NCBI GenBank assembly: GCA_030220185.1
Contig: JASPKZ010010276.1
Location: forward strand, 470,501 to 534,500
DNA: 64,000 nucleotides
Origin: Diploptera punctata
Taxonomy: Eukaryota; Arthropoda; Insecta; Blattodea; Blaberidae
Direction of reading: 5' to 3'
The notes under the pieces were generated by a model that was given only the letters and a program-made list of their open reading frames with translations, did no database searches and was not told the DNA's origin. Each line of letters starts with the position of its first letter. Position 1 is the stretch's first letter. Positions 30,274 through 42,459 of this stretch are shown here, one piece after another. A program made the translations under genes and the position numbers.

Positions 30274-31885
30274 TACATACACTGTACACATCAACTTCTG
30301 TGCTTTATACAAAGTAATACTAGTTTAAATTTTCTATTGTGCTGAGAATATTTATGCAATTTTCATTTGACTCTAGAACAACATTAATAAAAAATAAATA
30401 TGGAAAATAGCTATGTGGAGAAATGGTAATTGCATGAATGAAATATTCAAATAACTGATTTACCTGATATTTAAAACTGTAGTAATTCAATTTTTTGCCA
30501 TATGGGAATATGATTCGTTAAATCTCCAAAGCCGATTATAGTAATAAAATATAACTTTTTATTTAATTTTTAATCACTGTAAACATGATTTAGACTTTAT
30601 TTTAAATCTGTTTCTCAACCTAATGTAATATGATATTTAAGATATACTATTTTGTTGTGACATTTCATGGAAACAATGATCATATTTCTGCCGATTTCAG
30701 ATCATTGTTTTCTCGGTTATTCACCTAATTCACTTTAATATACTAATGGAACAATAAATATTCACTACACATTACTAAAAATAAAATATTACTAGAAATA
30801 TTACTAATAATGTGAGGCTGGAGATATATTTTCTCTTTATAAAACTCGTTTATTGTTTAATTTTGTATTTCTGTATATCATTTAATGCAAGAAACTCAAT
30901 AATTATATTATATAACTTTGAAAGTAGCCACATAAAATTCAGAATTTACCACTTTATTTTCAGGTAGGCATCTCAATATAAAGTTGATAGCCTATATTTT
31001 CCTACATAATACTTGTAAACATACTGCATCTATAATATTTTATATTTTTTTATGTAAGCAGTCATGATTTTATATCATGTATAGGAAATATTTCTCTTAA
31101 ATCATTAACGGTGGTTTCATTATTATTACGAAATCATACAACCTGAAAGATGCTTAATGAAGCTGGAAGACATTTCTAAATTGTATCAATACTTAAAAAC
31201 AGTTTGTCATACAAATGTAAATGTAAGGTAAGTGTAGGTGGTATGATGTGTAGGTGGTTTAATGCGTCACTATGTGAAATAAACTCTACCGACGACCTTT
31301 TACAGATTGTTCAGGGATGCTACCTGAATGTGATACTTCGGCCGTAACGTATTATTCTGTACTTTAACGCCAATTATTATAAAATTAATGCTTTTATATT
31401 TAGTTATGGAAACATTTTCTGACTTTATGTATTTGACATTTAAATATAGACAATATTTTTTTTTGTAATTTCTAATTACTTTAACTACAATGGTCAAATC
31501 TCAACTTTATGTAGAATTCGGCTATTATTGATGTGATATTTTATTTTAGAAATTTTCTCTTGTTTAGATATATTTTATGCATTGGTTGGAATTATGTCTC
31601 CGTTTCAGATATCCAGTGTGATGAACCGATATTTTAACTTCAGTTCGAGGATAAAGTTTAACAATTGACTCTCATCAATTCAATGAATTCTTCTAAGTTC
31701 TACAGAATCGCAGTGCGCGTGCGCGAACGCTTCATGTAACCTCCTCCAGACGGCAGAATATATATGTGAAATCGATATTACCAACTTTGGCAATAAATAC
31801 TAAAATGTTTATAAGAAATCAACGTACACCAACGTCCCTCTTCCTAGCTCAACATAATAAATTACATGCATATTATTAAATATCG
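30274..31885. other. Very AT-rich stretch, no gene seen
   Basis: No coding motifs or repeat boundaries recognised. Confidence 0.5.
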
Positions 31886-32275
31886 GGCGCGGTGGACTAG
31901 TGGTTATGCTCCTTGCCTCTGGTTCCGAGGGTCGCGGGTTCAAACACGGCCGCGGTCGATGGATTTTTTAGGATGGAAAAATCTAAGAAGCAAGTACTCC
32001 GGGAGGGACTTTAAGCCATGAGTCCGGAGTCTGAAGATTTTCAGGCTCGTAAAAGATCCTTAAGCCTGAACAAAGAAGCCTCTAAGCAAAATTTACCGAC
32101 CGTTCTGAAACATCCCAGTAATACCCTAGTTGCCTGCTAGACGTTGTGTCGGTGTGTTGACCGCATGCCATCTTTGGGCAAATAAGGTAACTAAAGTGTA
32201 CTTGGTCTATAAACTCCTGATAAGAGAGGCCATGGCTCAACAATGGGCTACGCGATTAATCAATCAACCATATTA
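31886..32275 (+). mobile_element. SINE-3 copy (tRNA-derived)
   Basis: The head GGCGCGGTGGACTAGTGG (A box) and GTCGCGGGTTCAAACACGG (B box) is followed by body blocks TTTTTTAGGATGGAAAAATC, ACTCCGGGAGGGACTTTAAG and CAGGCTCGTAAAAGATCC. The same order occurs in the minus copy at 9575-9880. The 3' limit is judged by comparison and by the AATCAATCAACC-like tail. Confidence 0.75.
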
Positions 32276-33801
32276 TTTAATAAACTGTAAGCTAATCTTG
32301 TGTACACTAACTTGTCCTATCGGACACGAAGGAACACCGATTTCACTGCCATCTAGTGGAAGTTACATTAAGCATTCGCATATCTCGCGTATGTGCATTG
32401 CGATTCTACAGAACTTAATTTGTAGATACATACAACAGTTTGCGTATATAGATAAATATTTAATAATTGTAAAATATAATTAAGAATTGTTGTAAAATGT
32501 TTAAAATAGTACAATACGTTATTACAAATGGTAAAAAAGAGAAGTGCGAGAGTAGCATAAGGATATTGTATGCAAAAGCATAGAGTATCACTCTCAAAAA
32601 ATTAGCCCTCTCAATTTATGTTGTACTGAATATCACGGCAATTGTATTCTTAAACAAAAGACAATATCGTATAACTAGGTTGGGCATTTTCAACTCTTAC
32701 TTGACGCTGACGTTACTTATAGTCAGTGATGGATCTACAATGTTCTGGTTCTATTGTTCGAACTAGATAACTCTGTTGTCTATTACTTATTTTTATGAAC
32801 ATAAATGATGAGGCTGGCTGTTTTTCCAGGATTTTTTTGTCAGAATTTCCTAGTATTTGCTTTACAGTTGAGAAAGCATACGAGAAATCTTACTTGGAAA
32901 TTCAAGCCAACTGGGAAATGAGCCCGATCCTGTGTGTAAGATGAACCTTTGTTACTTCTAAACGAATGGTTTAGAAAAATATTCTTCATACTTCAAATAA
33001 TGTTTGTATAGAACGAAAAATATAGTTTTACAATCTTAAAGTGTATACTTTTGGAATTCCTTTTAAAAATGTGTGAAAAATGTTGGATAACAATGTTATC
33101 TATGACCGATAATTGTAGAAAATTGTCGAAGATTTCTCTGACATTCTTATGAACTATATGTACATGACACAATTTAAGTAATCGCTTTTCATAGAACTTT
33201 GTAAATTTTTAAAAGATATAAAATTATCTTTACTAACTATTGTTAAATCATCTCGAATGCTTTTTAATGTAATATCTTGTATGATAACGGTGAGAATTTT
33301 TTCAAAGGAACATTTTTTTATTACTGATGTTTAAATGTTTACAGGAAATAGAATAAATAAGACTGGCGCCAATCAGTTTCACTATATTGCATTACCAAAA
33401 CCCACACAACACATTTTGAAACTAATTATGTAAAGGAGGTATGTGAATAGGAGATTATGAGCCCCTCTCATTTCACACAACTCCAATAATTTATTTCTGA
33501 TTGTTAACATATAATTGTGACATTTATGTAAAATATTTCGAAAATAAATAAAGTGTTAAAACTGATTACATTATTTGTTAACCATATCCGAAATTTCCTG
33601 ACTTTCATAATTTTGGTGGGGGGTTCAGGAGACGTAAGGTAGATTGTGTGCAATATACTTTATCTATCTATAGTTTGGCAGTTAACAAAATGCAGTCTCT
33701 CTGTGCATGCGCTGGAATTATATGACGTAATATTCTACAATAAATATAGTGGGAATTCCCGTGATCACATGATATAAATGTAATTTTGTGAGACGTGCAG
33801 G
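32276..33801. other. AT-rich stretch, no gene seen
   Basis: No coding motifs recognised. Confidence 0.5.
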
Positions 33802-34039
33802 TACGTGCGTCCACATAAGAGTAGGCCTGGCAGACAACATGTACGCTGCCGCGTATATATAATCGGGTATTATGTTATGTTACCAATATGTTATATTATG
33901 TTACATATATTCATTGCTTATGTATGCACCCAATAGCCTTTATAATCAGTACTAACCTTTGTTTTACAGCCGGTGTTGGAAGTGGTGTGGATAGTCACTC
34001 TGTAAGGTTTTAGTTTCAATAGTTTAGTAGCCCTATGTA

Positions 34040-34805
34040 CAGGGATGCAGCATCGTTCATAAAAACCATCGATGATAGAACATCGATGTTTTGAAAAGTA
34101 AAATATCGATGTTGAAAAATCGATTTTTATGAACGATACATCGATTTTTTCAATGTTTTGGAAAAAAAGAATAAAAACACAAAAGAATGTTAAAAATGTT
34201 TAATAATTATTTATTTTGCAAAATAGAATTTAAAAACAACAATTTTGACAATCTTGTGCCTAGTAAGCGGTTTCTTTCTTGAATAATCGTAGCCTCAGCC
34301 TCTAAGAACATCCGCTCACTGGGCCCAGGATATAAACCTTTCATGTCAGCCCACATTTCTAAAGCATCTGCTTTTATAGGAATTACAGCAGACGACATAA
34401 ACATGTGAAATTCTGATTCTTCTTTTGTTTTATCCGTTGTTTTATTTTTTTATACCGTTATGCGGTAATTGTTTGTGGTAACTCCATATGTGACGTTCGG
34501 ATTCATCCTTTTAGAATCGTTAGAAGACTCAGCAAATTGCTGCTTGCATACTTGTTAAGTAATTTTTAATATAGGCCTAATTGATGACTTTACCCTTAGC
34601 AATCGCATCTTTGAAATAATATAATATATGTCGGTAAGCATGATAAAATATCCTTCATAAAATATTGTTCATAAAACATCGATCTTAAACATCGATGTAT
34701 CGTCGATGTTAGGGGTTTTAACATCGATGTTAAAAAATAAAACATCAATGTTTATGAACGATACATCGATGTTTTAAAAACATCGATGTATCGTTTGCAT
34801 CCCTA
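34040..34805 (-). mobile_element. hAT element (non-autonomous)
   Basis: The ends CAGGGATGCA and TGCATCCCTA form a hAT-type inverted repeat, and the exact 8-bp duplication CCTATGTA lies at 34032-34039 and 34806-34813. Both subterminal zones contain many copies of the palindrome ACATCGATGT, plausible transposase binding sites. It encodes only a C-terminal transposase scrap, so it needs an external enzyme. Confidence 0.9.
34207..34404 (-). pseudogene. hAT transposase C-terminal (dimerisation) fragment
   Basis: 65 codons with YPGPSERMFLEAEATIIQER, NRLLGTRLSKLLFLN, the pattern of the hAT family C-terminal dimerisation domain (SxERxFSxA...RxRL...LxFLN). The catalytic DDE part and zinc finger are missing. 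Confidence 0.8.
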
Positions 34806-35394
34806 CCTATGTACTGAGGTTTTTGAGATACCGACTTGTTGCGAAACTCGTCGCAGAGATTTAGTGGGAGATCGTACGGATGATGTGTTCATTTTGTTGA
34901 TTTTTTCCTCCGTTAGAATTTTTCGTTTACTTTTACGGGTTGTAGCATTATTAAGTGATCCCGTTGTTCTTAATTTATTCACGAGACATCTCACAGTCTC
35001 CCTACATGGTACTGGAATCCCGGGATATCGATTACAGACCTTTCTACAGGCCTCTGTTTTGAAATATGGTCGTACAAAAACACTCTTTGTTCAAGAATAA
35101 TTTTTTTTTGGCATTTGAACGGTGCAACAAGCGACACAAGCAAACACATCTTCACTTGACTAGCAAACTACTCTAACTGACTCCGCGTGGCTATGCAGTG
35201 AGTGAGTCATAAATACAACAGCGCACTATTGTCTGCCAAGCCCAGTCTTATGTGGGACGCACGGTACATGGCAATCGTTATTGATTATTACGTAGCATTG
35301 TTTTTGGCATCAACTGCGTTCAAGTGATATGGGTATTGACATTGATTAGTTGAAAAAAAAGGAACATACGGAAATATCGTTCTGGTTAGTTATA

Positions 35395-35790
35395 CTAGGG
35401 TATTCTATAAGTAATGGCAATATGTTGTAAATCAGCGATTCTAGTGGTGACAATTGTAATCTTGTAGTATGTTGTTGATAAATCTTTGTTGTATAAATAT
35501 GTAATTTAAAAAGTCTCGAAATAGCGATATTATGTGAATACATTCACTGTTTCTCACATTCAGTAAATAATATCGCCCTAAAAAGATATTGAGTAGAATT
35601 TGTTTAGAAGGTGGATTTTCGGGAGTACTCGAGCATCCACCAAATTCACCAGACAGGAGCCCTTGTGATTATAACTTATTCTCTAGGATCAAAGAACCTC
35701 CACCTGGCATTCGATTTCATCTAACAATAAAGAAAAAATTACAGCAAAATTGATATATTTGAATATATGTGAATACCTTGAAATTATAAA
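35395..35790 (+). pseudogene. mariner-like fragment, copy 1
   Basis: It shares a long stretch with 52290-52780: TTGTAAATCAGCGAT, CTAGTGGTGACAATTGTAAT, GTTTCTCACATT and the coding end EHPPNSPDRSPCDYN, FSRIKEP, GIRFH. The SPDxSPCDY pattern is the catalytic Asp region of mariner-family transposases. Both copies lack the same interior, which suggests a shared deletion derivative. Confidence 0.6.
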
Positions 35791-36294
35791 AAAAATACAC
35801 CACCTTACTTCTTAATGAGAACACACCCCAATCGTTACAATCCATATGATCGTCAAATACAAGTCAGTTGTTACTAAAGACACTTCGAGTCTACAACGTC
35901 GTAAATAACTCATCCTGCTGCTGATGGAAGTTAACTTTCGAAAGGCCTCCAGATAACATTTTAAATATAATATTTTAACACAGTTGAGGACGATGACACC
36001 TGCCAAAAGTTACATATTTTAAGTTTTTATCTTATAACTATTCAGCTCAAAGAAATTTGATATTAATTTTATTAATATCTAGTGCATTGTTAATAATTTA
36101 ATTGTTATTCAGAATTGTAATAACATTTTTTATTTGATTAATATTTTTAAGGGTTTGTATTTTTTGGTTCTGTAGAAAGGTGGAAGCCTCAAACCTCTAC
36201 TGCCCCAACGGCCTCCTAAGGCATGTAGAGCAATCACTTTACCTTTTATTAGCTTTATTTTACTTGGCAGAGATAAGGCATTACATATTATCAA
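35791..36294. other. Unassigned region
   Basis: No gene seen. The stretch just left of 36295 (36155-36280) is open on the minus strand and may be LINE-flanking sequence. Confidence 0.4.
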
Positions 36295-36490
36295 TGTCTT
36301 CTTCTTCTTCGCTTCCTGGTTTAGGCAAGAGTTGCCTGTTCCGTCTTCACTAATAGATCTAAGACCATCTCTTCCGAGGACGTCCGACATCTCTTCTTCC
36401 TCTTGGAAAATAATGGAAGATTTTATTTGGTAATCTACTTTCTTCCATTCTTTCTACATGTTCTTTCCACTGTATCTTGTTGTTAAATAT

Positions 36491-37548
36491 TGCACCGATA
36501 TTAGGTCTAGGCATTGTTTCCTAGTATCTAATAATAAAAAGGTATTTTATTCAAACGTAACATTAGGCCTAAATATAAAAAGAGTAATAACAATCCAAAT
36601 TATACCGAGTTTATATTCAAAATAATCAGGAAACAATTTTTAGTATAATAAAATAGAAATAAATTGATAACTAGAACAATAGACGATTTTGATATATAGC
36701 TTAATTAATTAAGCTATATCATAAAGTTATTACTCAGGAAAAGCATGTATAATTATAGGGTTTTCCAGTGGCAGCGTGTCGAATACAATGGGGAAAAGAA
36801 TCTGAACTGTCCCTTTGTAACATAAGACTCGGCCAGGTAGGTACCTGTCAAACTCGACACAAATCCCCAAGCTAACAGGTGACATTTCACACAATAAGAT
36901 ATTGACATGACAGGTGTCGTCTTTATCGGAGACGTGACATTAGCAAGTCGTTATACAAAATAAATATAATTATTCTACCAACGTAAGAAAAATATATGGA
37001 AGATTTGAACATCCCTCAGTGATGGAGAATGGGCGTAAACCAGCCCCAAAACTTGTTAAATTGGTTAATTTGTAAGGAGGTCCAAAGCACGTGTGGGCGG
37101 GATCACAAAATACCTAATACCCAAATAAATTATTCGCGAAGAGAATCGCACACCAGTTAGTTGCTGGCCCTCAGCCTAATAGATTAGTTAGTTGTTGGCC
37201 TTACTTCAAACAGTGCACACATCAGTTAGTGGTTAGCCTTACTTCAAACAGGGCACATTGCTAGATCATCTCCTACATTGTGCTTTGGGGCTCTAGAAAG
37301 CAGTCGGAGGGCCGACCAGTGTATATACCTAGGAAAATAAAGTAGTCAACTGTGTTAACTCCACGGCAGCCTCCAGTGATTTCATATTAACGTATCACGT
37401 TAATCTTCCTTGCGTTATTCCCTGAGATAAGTTTCCTGATTGCTCACCGAACCCTACCTGACTAGACCGCGAGCATAAAATTCTCACATTCCGAGGATTC
37501 CTTATAATAAACCCTTGGATTAAACCATCCCGGACTAATCCTGTCCCA
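36491..37548 (+). repeat. LTR-like arm, left (plus orientation)
   Basis: It begins TGCACCGATATTAGG and ends CTAATCCTGTCCCA. Near 37332 GGAAAATAAAGT could be a polyadenylation signal. The inner neighbour is CGGCACGTT rather than a TGG-type primer site. Confidence 0.75.
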
Positions 37549-38905
37549 CGGCACGTTATTTATACGGATAATATTATTATTTATTAAATCATAGAGAGAT
37601 TTATGTAAATTGTGTAAAAAGAAATAGAATATTCAATTTAAGGTCTCATTTGTAAAGTATTAAATGTTCAAATCAATCAAAAATACTTCTTTTTAAGTCT
37701 CATATTTTAAGTATCATAAAGGTTTATAGGCATTCCGTCCTTTGGAATATTCAGATTGTTTAAGATCCTAAGTTCATTATCGGTTGGATGATTTTTTTTT
37801 TGTAACTTGTTATTTTGTTTAGACAATAATCGGCATCTTAGCTCATTTAATTTGTAATCGGTTCTAGTACATATTTATAGGTCGGCAACGTAATTTATAC
37901 TCTGCGCGTAAAATCACTCAATTGGATACAGGATAAATTAACAAATTTTACCACCTTTGCGTATATCATTCCGCAACAATGGTTCTTCAATTATCATGAC
38001 TAAACGTCGTACATCATAATGCTACTTCATATCGAGTAGGTCTATTCGTCGAAGAGAATACAATACAAAAGATAATACCGGATCATCTGCGTCCATAAAT
38101 ATTATCATAATCGTGTTATACAAAACACATAAAGCATGCCTCAACTGGCTATCATAAAAAATACACCCTGTATAATATGATCATTTCATTTAATTTCACG
38201 CGCTTATGCGTCTTCAATTATTGCGTTAATCGACCTCTTTATTAGATGCGTTTAGTTCCGACATCTCATTTATTAACTTATTATGCCAATATCATCTCAA
38301 TACTATTTAATATATTTATTTCATCAAGGATAATCATTTATGTCGCAATTTATCAGCGGCATCCGTTCAATGAACTTTTATTTATTGTGGGCGGATGATG
38401 GTCTAATCCATATTTATCATTATTATTATACTTAAAATGTTTTCTCTCTCTTTCAGTTGATTGAGTTTATTGTTTAGCATTCTAATTGTTATTATTAGAT
38501 TTTCTTTAGTACAGATCCATATATTATTAATAAATTCTTTCCACTATCTCACCCAGTTCAATGTGATTTCAGATCTTACTACATTATTTTAACTACATCG
38601 TGCATTGTTGCACTCATGTTCATCATCTAATGCTAATTGATATATTTATTTATACGACTCAATATATAATTAATTCATTAATATTATTTAACTAGGTGTC
38701 TTTATATTTCAACATTAATATGATCTTGCCCCCTTCTCGATTGAGCGTTAACAATACGGGATTTTTTTTATACGGGCATTAATAATAGATCACCCTATAC
38801 AATACTCTTATCATTTATTAACATAAATATTTTCAAGTAATCTGATATTCACTTAGATCTGGGTTCGGATCCCGATAACTGGTTTATGCACGTACTTATG
38901 TATCT

Positions 38906-39217
38906 TTATTGGGTCCATGCATCATTTAATTCGTCATTATACTCATTTATTATTGCGAGTCGTTTGTCGAAATTATTTATGTTGTTCGCGCTTCTATCAT
39001 GAGATTTTGTGCGACCACTTTGCACTGATTTCTCCAAATTTTCGATCATGTAACGTAAAGAACCGTACCACGGATGGTATGAATTTACTACGTTTATTTG
39101 CGAATTAAATATCGCATTGAACTCAATTATTGATTCATCAGTGACCAATTTGTTCGCATATACGGCTGATGTTCCCAATTTGGTCAGCTGCTTTTCACTG
39201 TACTGGCGTTCGAACAA
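38906..39217 (-). CDS. Possible Gag fragment, unidentified
   Basis: 103 codons, mixed charge: FERQYSEKQLTKLGTSAVYA, then NSYHPWYGSLRYMIENLEKS, ending in YNDELNDAWTQ. No domain recognised. Its place downstream of the primer site on the same strand suggests a Gag part. It is not in one frame with the upstream ORF. Confidence 0.35.
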   Translation of the reverse strand: MFERQYSEKQLTKLGTSAVYANKLVTDESIIEFNAIFNSQINVVNSYHPWYGSLRYMIENLEKSVQSGRTKSHDRSANNINNFDKRLAIINEYNDELNDAWTQ

Positions 39218-39462
39218 AGAAATACCTGGTTGGGGATCCTCAATATAACTTAGGTATTTTTCCCCTACGTTTGATCTTTCTTATCTGTCGGGTTTTTGCA
39301 ATTACCCGAGGCGAGTACGCGTCATTTTCGTCTTTACTGCTTTTCACGATAATTTTAGTTATCTTGCTGGCGGTATGGGTTTCAATTATTTGTGTGTTTT
39401 CAGGTATTTCTCTTTTCTCACTTTTACAATCAAATACATCTACGTTTACAAAATCAATAACT

Positions 39463-39792
39463 TCAATTATAATTATTTCTTTTGATTCTACGATTTCTTT
39501 TTCTACTGTTTGGCCTACATGACTTTCGGTTTTCTTTTTCTTTGGGACCCTGATCTAACTCAATGTTATCCCCCTTAAGTTTTAATTCCATTTTGTTTAT
39601 ATTTATCTCTACTTTCTCTAACAGCGTTTCTAAATTTTTGTTTATTTGTTCCTCTGTCCTATATCGTTCTATCCTGTCTTCCTTCAATTGTGCCATTAAA
39701 ATTTCGAAGTATTTCTTGCAATCTCCTTCCATCTTATCTATTTTATTTAATTTTTTTTTCTGTCCTAAGCATTTACAATTATATACTCTCAT
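39463..39792 (-). CDS. Possible Gag coiled-coil fragment
   Basis: 109 codons, Lys/Glu-rich with a probable coiled coil (about 20-75: KMEGDCKKYFEILMAQLKED, NKNLETLLEKVEININKM) and a basic end (NSRKRNRRIKRN). Such N-terminal coiled coils occur in Gag of some insect Gypsy elements, but this is inference from composition and position. Confidence 0.4.
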   Translation of the reverse strand: MRVYNCKCLGQKKKLNKIDKMEGDCKKYFEILMAQLKEDRIERYRTEEQINKNLETLLEKVEININKMELKLKGDNIELDQGPKEKENRKSCRPNSRKRNRRIKRNNYN

Positions 39793-40187
39793 TTATTTTA
39801 TCTCGTGCACCCTGCTCTACACCCGCTCTAAAATTTTCACTACCTTCTACCCATTTCGTTATTGTCTACACTTTCCTGCTCGCAAGCATGCACATTTACA
39901 TCATCGTTTTGGCTCATTGTATCTTGCGTTTGTTCTTTATGTATCACTATTTTACCGCTCCTTAATCTCATTCAGTCACTCGCTTTTATATTTTAAAATA
40001 TCTTTCTTTTTTTTTACCTTTTTGTGGTCTTGGTTAGCTTATTGGATTCGGCGTAGCTCTCTTTTAGTCGTCCTCCTCCAAGTCTACTTCCTCACGTCCG
40101 CAGGATTTACTGCTGGAACACGCCTTTCCACTCTTCGTTTGGTGGTTGCAAAGCAGTTTCTCGAAGCTCCACAGTTGGGCAGCCACG

Positions 40188-41245
40188 TGGGACAGGATTA
40201 GTCCGGGATGGTTTAATCCAAGGGTTTATTATAAGGAATCCTCGGAATGTGAGAATTTTATGCTCGCGGTCTAGTCAGGTAGGGTTCGGTGAGCAATCAG
40301 GAAACTTATCTCAGGGAATAACGCAAGGAAGATTAACGTGATACGTTAATATGAAATCACTGGAGGCTGCCGTGGAGTTAACACAGTTGACTACTTTATT
40401 TTCCTAGGTATATACACTGGTCGGCCCTCCGACTGCTTTCTAGAGCCCCAAAGCACAATGTAGGAGATGATCTAGCAATGTGCCCTGTTTGAAGTAAGGC
40501 TAACCACTAACTGATGTGTGCACTGTTTGAAGTAAGGCCAACAACTAACTAATCTATTAGGCTGAGGGCCAGCAACTAACTGGTGTGCGATTCTCTTCGC
40601 GAATAATTTATTTGGGTATTAGGTATTTTGTGATCCCGCCCACACGTGCTTTGGACCTCCTTACAAATTAACCAATTTAACAAGTTTTGGGGCTGGTTTA
40701 CGCCCATTCTCCATCACTGAGGGATGTTCAAATCTTCCATATATTTTTCTTACGTTGGTAGAATAATTATATTTATTTTGTATAACGACTTGCTAATGTC
40801 ACGTCTCCGATAAAGACGACACCTGTCATGTCAATATCTTATTGTGTGAAATGTCACCTGTTAGCTTGGGGATTTGTGTCGAGTTTGACAGGTACCTACC
40901 TGGCCGAGTCTTATGTTACAAAGGGACAGTTCAGATTCTTTTCCCCATTGTATTCGACACGCTGCCACTGGAAAACCCTATAATTATACATGCTTTTCCT
41001 GAGTAATAACTTTATGATATAGCTTAATTAATTAAGCTATATATCAAAATCGTCTATTGTTCTAGTTATCAATTTATTTCTATTTTATTATACTAAAAAT
41101 TGTTTCCTGATTATTTTGAATATAAACTCGGTATAATTTGGATTGTTATTACTCTTTTTATATTTAGGCCTAATGTTACGTTTGAATAAAATACCTTTTT
41201 ATTATTAGATACTAGGAAACAATGCCTAGACCTAATATCGGTGCA
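40188..41245 (-). repeat. LTR-like arm, right (minus orientation; acts as 5' LTR)
   Basis: Reverse complement of the left arm. Read on the minus strand it ends in CCCA, then CG, then the TGG-type primer site at about 40169-40185. It therefore looks like the 5' LTR of a minus-strand element. Confidence 0.75.
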
Positions 41246-41585
41246 ATATCTTTTCTTTTATGGAGTAGATCTGCAGTTCTTCACGGATATCCTCGTTTCT
41301 TATCTGGTCCATTCTAGAGCAGCCTTTTACTTTTCCTAAAAATTTCATCTCGGCTGCTTGGATTTTACTTTCTTGTTTGGTAGTGGTAATCCAAGATTCA
41401 CTCCCATACAAAAGGACAGGGGCAGCCATTGTTTTATAAAATTTTAATTTTGTATGTTTATGGGCTTTATTATTCAATGTTCTATTTATTGTACCACAAA
41501 TAGTTTGAAACTGATGTTTTTGTGTTCAATATCTTTATCATACCCATAGCTGAAGTCACATCCTAAATATTTAAAGTGGGATACT

Positions 41586-42459
41586 TGTGGGTAAGTAAAC
41601 CACAGTACTGCTACCATTTGTGGGGGTGGGGACGAGAGAACCCTTATGCCATAAACACGCTCTTGCTACCATTTGTCCGGGATCTAGTTTTGTTGATGCT
41701 GTACTTATTAATGTGTTCGAGAGATACAAAGAAGTTATCAAATAGAAAGCAGCCTGCCTCGGGCCCATGAAAGGCAGCTATTAATTCACCTTTCTTTCCT
41801 AGATGAAAATAGATACAAATATAGATACTGATAGTCAATTGCATACAGCGAATGAGTTGTTACAGGATAGAGAGTGATTACTATACTTGAATAATAACAA
41901 GGGGCGTAACATAAAAGATAAGCTTTTAATATAAACAAGTTTCATGCGTAAAAACAAAGTAATAAATTGAATAACAAAACATATCTCTTGATCATTCTAT
42001 CAAGCATAGCTTACGAAAATAACTAAATGAATAACATACCATACACATAATCTCATTCACACATCCAAGCCTTCAGGAATCCTTTTCTTCTGTCCATAGC
42101 TGGATTAATTCAAAGTCGACTTCTTCTTAGTCATAATCCACTTGTCTATATACAGATCACCAATTCAAGTTCTTTAACTGCATGGTGAGCTAAAGCTGGA
42201 TTCGCGTATTGAATCCGCTTTTGGAATAACTAAGCGCCACTTGCTAGGCCGATCGAATGATGATGTTCGGTAAGAGTACACTGCCTATAAAGGTTCGCAA
42301 ATAGGGGGGATATGCGCTGTAGAGATGCGCGGTAGAAAGGATGAAAAGGGAAGGGTTAGCCACACGGAAAAGAGGACATTGGCATAATTCACAAATATTC
42401 TGTAGTAGGGAGGAGAACAAAGATACCACACTGAACCGCAAAAAGGTACTTTCGGTTCA
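41586..42459 (-). repeat. 3' LTR of the Gag-only element
   Basis: Starts TGAACCGAAAGTACC and ends TTACCCACA on the minus strand. Same length as the other LTR. Confidence 0.85.

Larger units (their letters stand above)
33980..35100 (-). pseudogene. Transposase N-terminal helix-turn-helix remnant
   Basis: An open part at 34994-34803 reads MRCLVNKLRTTGSLNN, RKILTEEKINKM, SPTKSLRRVSQQVGISKTSV. This is the DNA-binding N-terminus of an insect transposase family. The hAT interrupts it at SVHR. On the other side (minus, below 34031) the frame goes on ATKLLKLKPYRVT, the expected continuation. The catalytic domain is absent. Confidence 0.7.
33804..35264 (-). mobile_element. Tc1/mariner-like DNA transposon with nested hAT
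   Basis: Terminal inverted repeats of about 48 bp begin CGTGCGTCC.ACATAAGA (left) and CCGTGCGTCCCACATAAGA (right, reversed) and share GGCAGACAA. Both ends abut TA (33802-33803, 35265-35266). The minus strand holds the N-terminal transposase remnant. After removing the hAT at 34040-34805 the element is about 700 bp and internally deleted. Confidence 0.75.
37549..40187 (-). other. Interior of the inverted-LTR element
   Basis: About 2.6 kb, very AT-rich toward the left, where only fragmentary frames exist and no pol motifs are seen. The right third carries the two Gag-like frames annotated separately. Confidence 0.5.
36491..41245 (-). mobile_element. Element with LTR-like arms in inverted orientation
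   Basis: Arms 36491-37548 and 40188-41245 are both 1,058 bp and near-identical reverse complements. Each runs from TG (outer) to CA (inner), like an LTR. The unit is flanked by ATAT on both sides (36487-36490, 41246-41249) within the LINE. Just inside the right arm the minus strand reads TGGCTGCCCAACTGTGG, a good primer-binding-site candidate, followed by Gag-like frames. Normal LTRs are direct repeats, so this arrangement is abnormal. No pol gene is seen. Confidence 0.75.

Noticed and set aside
33600..33800. Promoter or regulatory region
   Set aside because: TATA-like words are common in such AT-rich DNA and there is no gene downstream to support a call.
36491..41245. DIRS-type element
   Set aside because: Inverted ends fit, but TG...CA termini, a 4-bp duplication and a primer-site-like sequence favour an LTR element; no tyrosine recombinase is seen.
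41576..41844. Proteins within the 874-bp LTRs (also 42244, 44300, 45006)
   Set aside because: The same frames occur in both LTRs and lack domains; they are LTR sequence.
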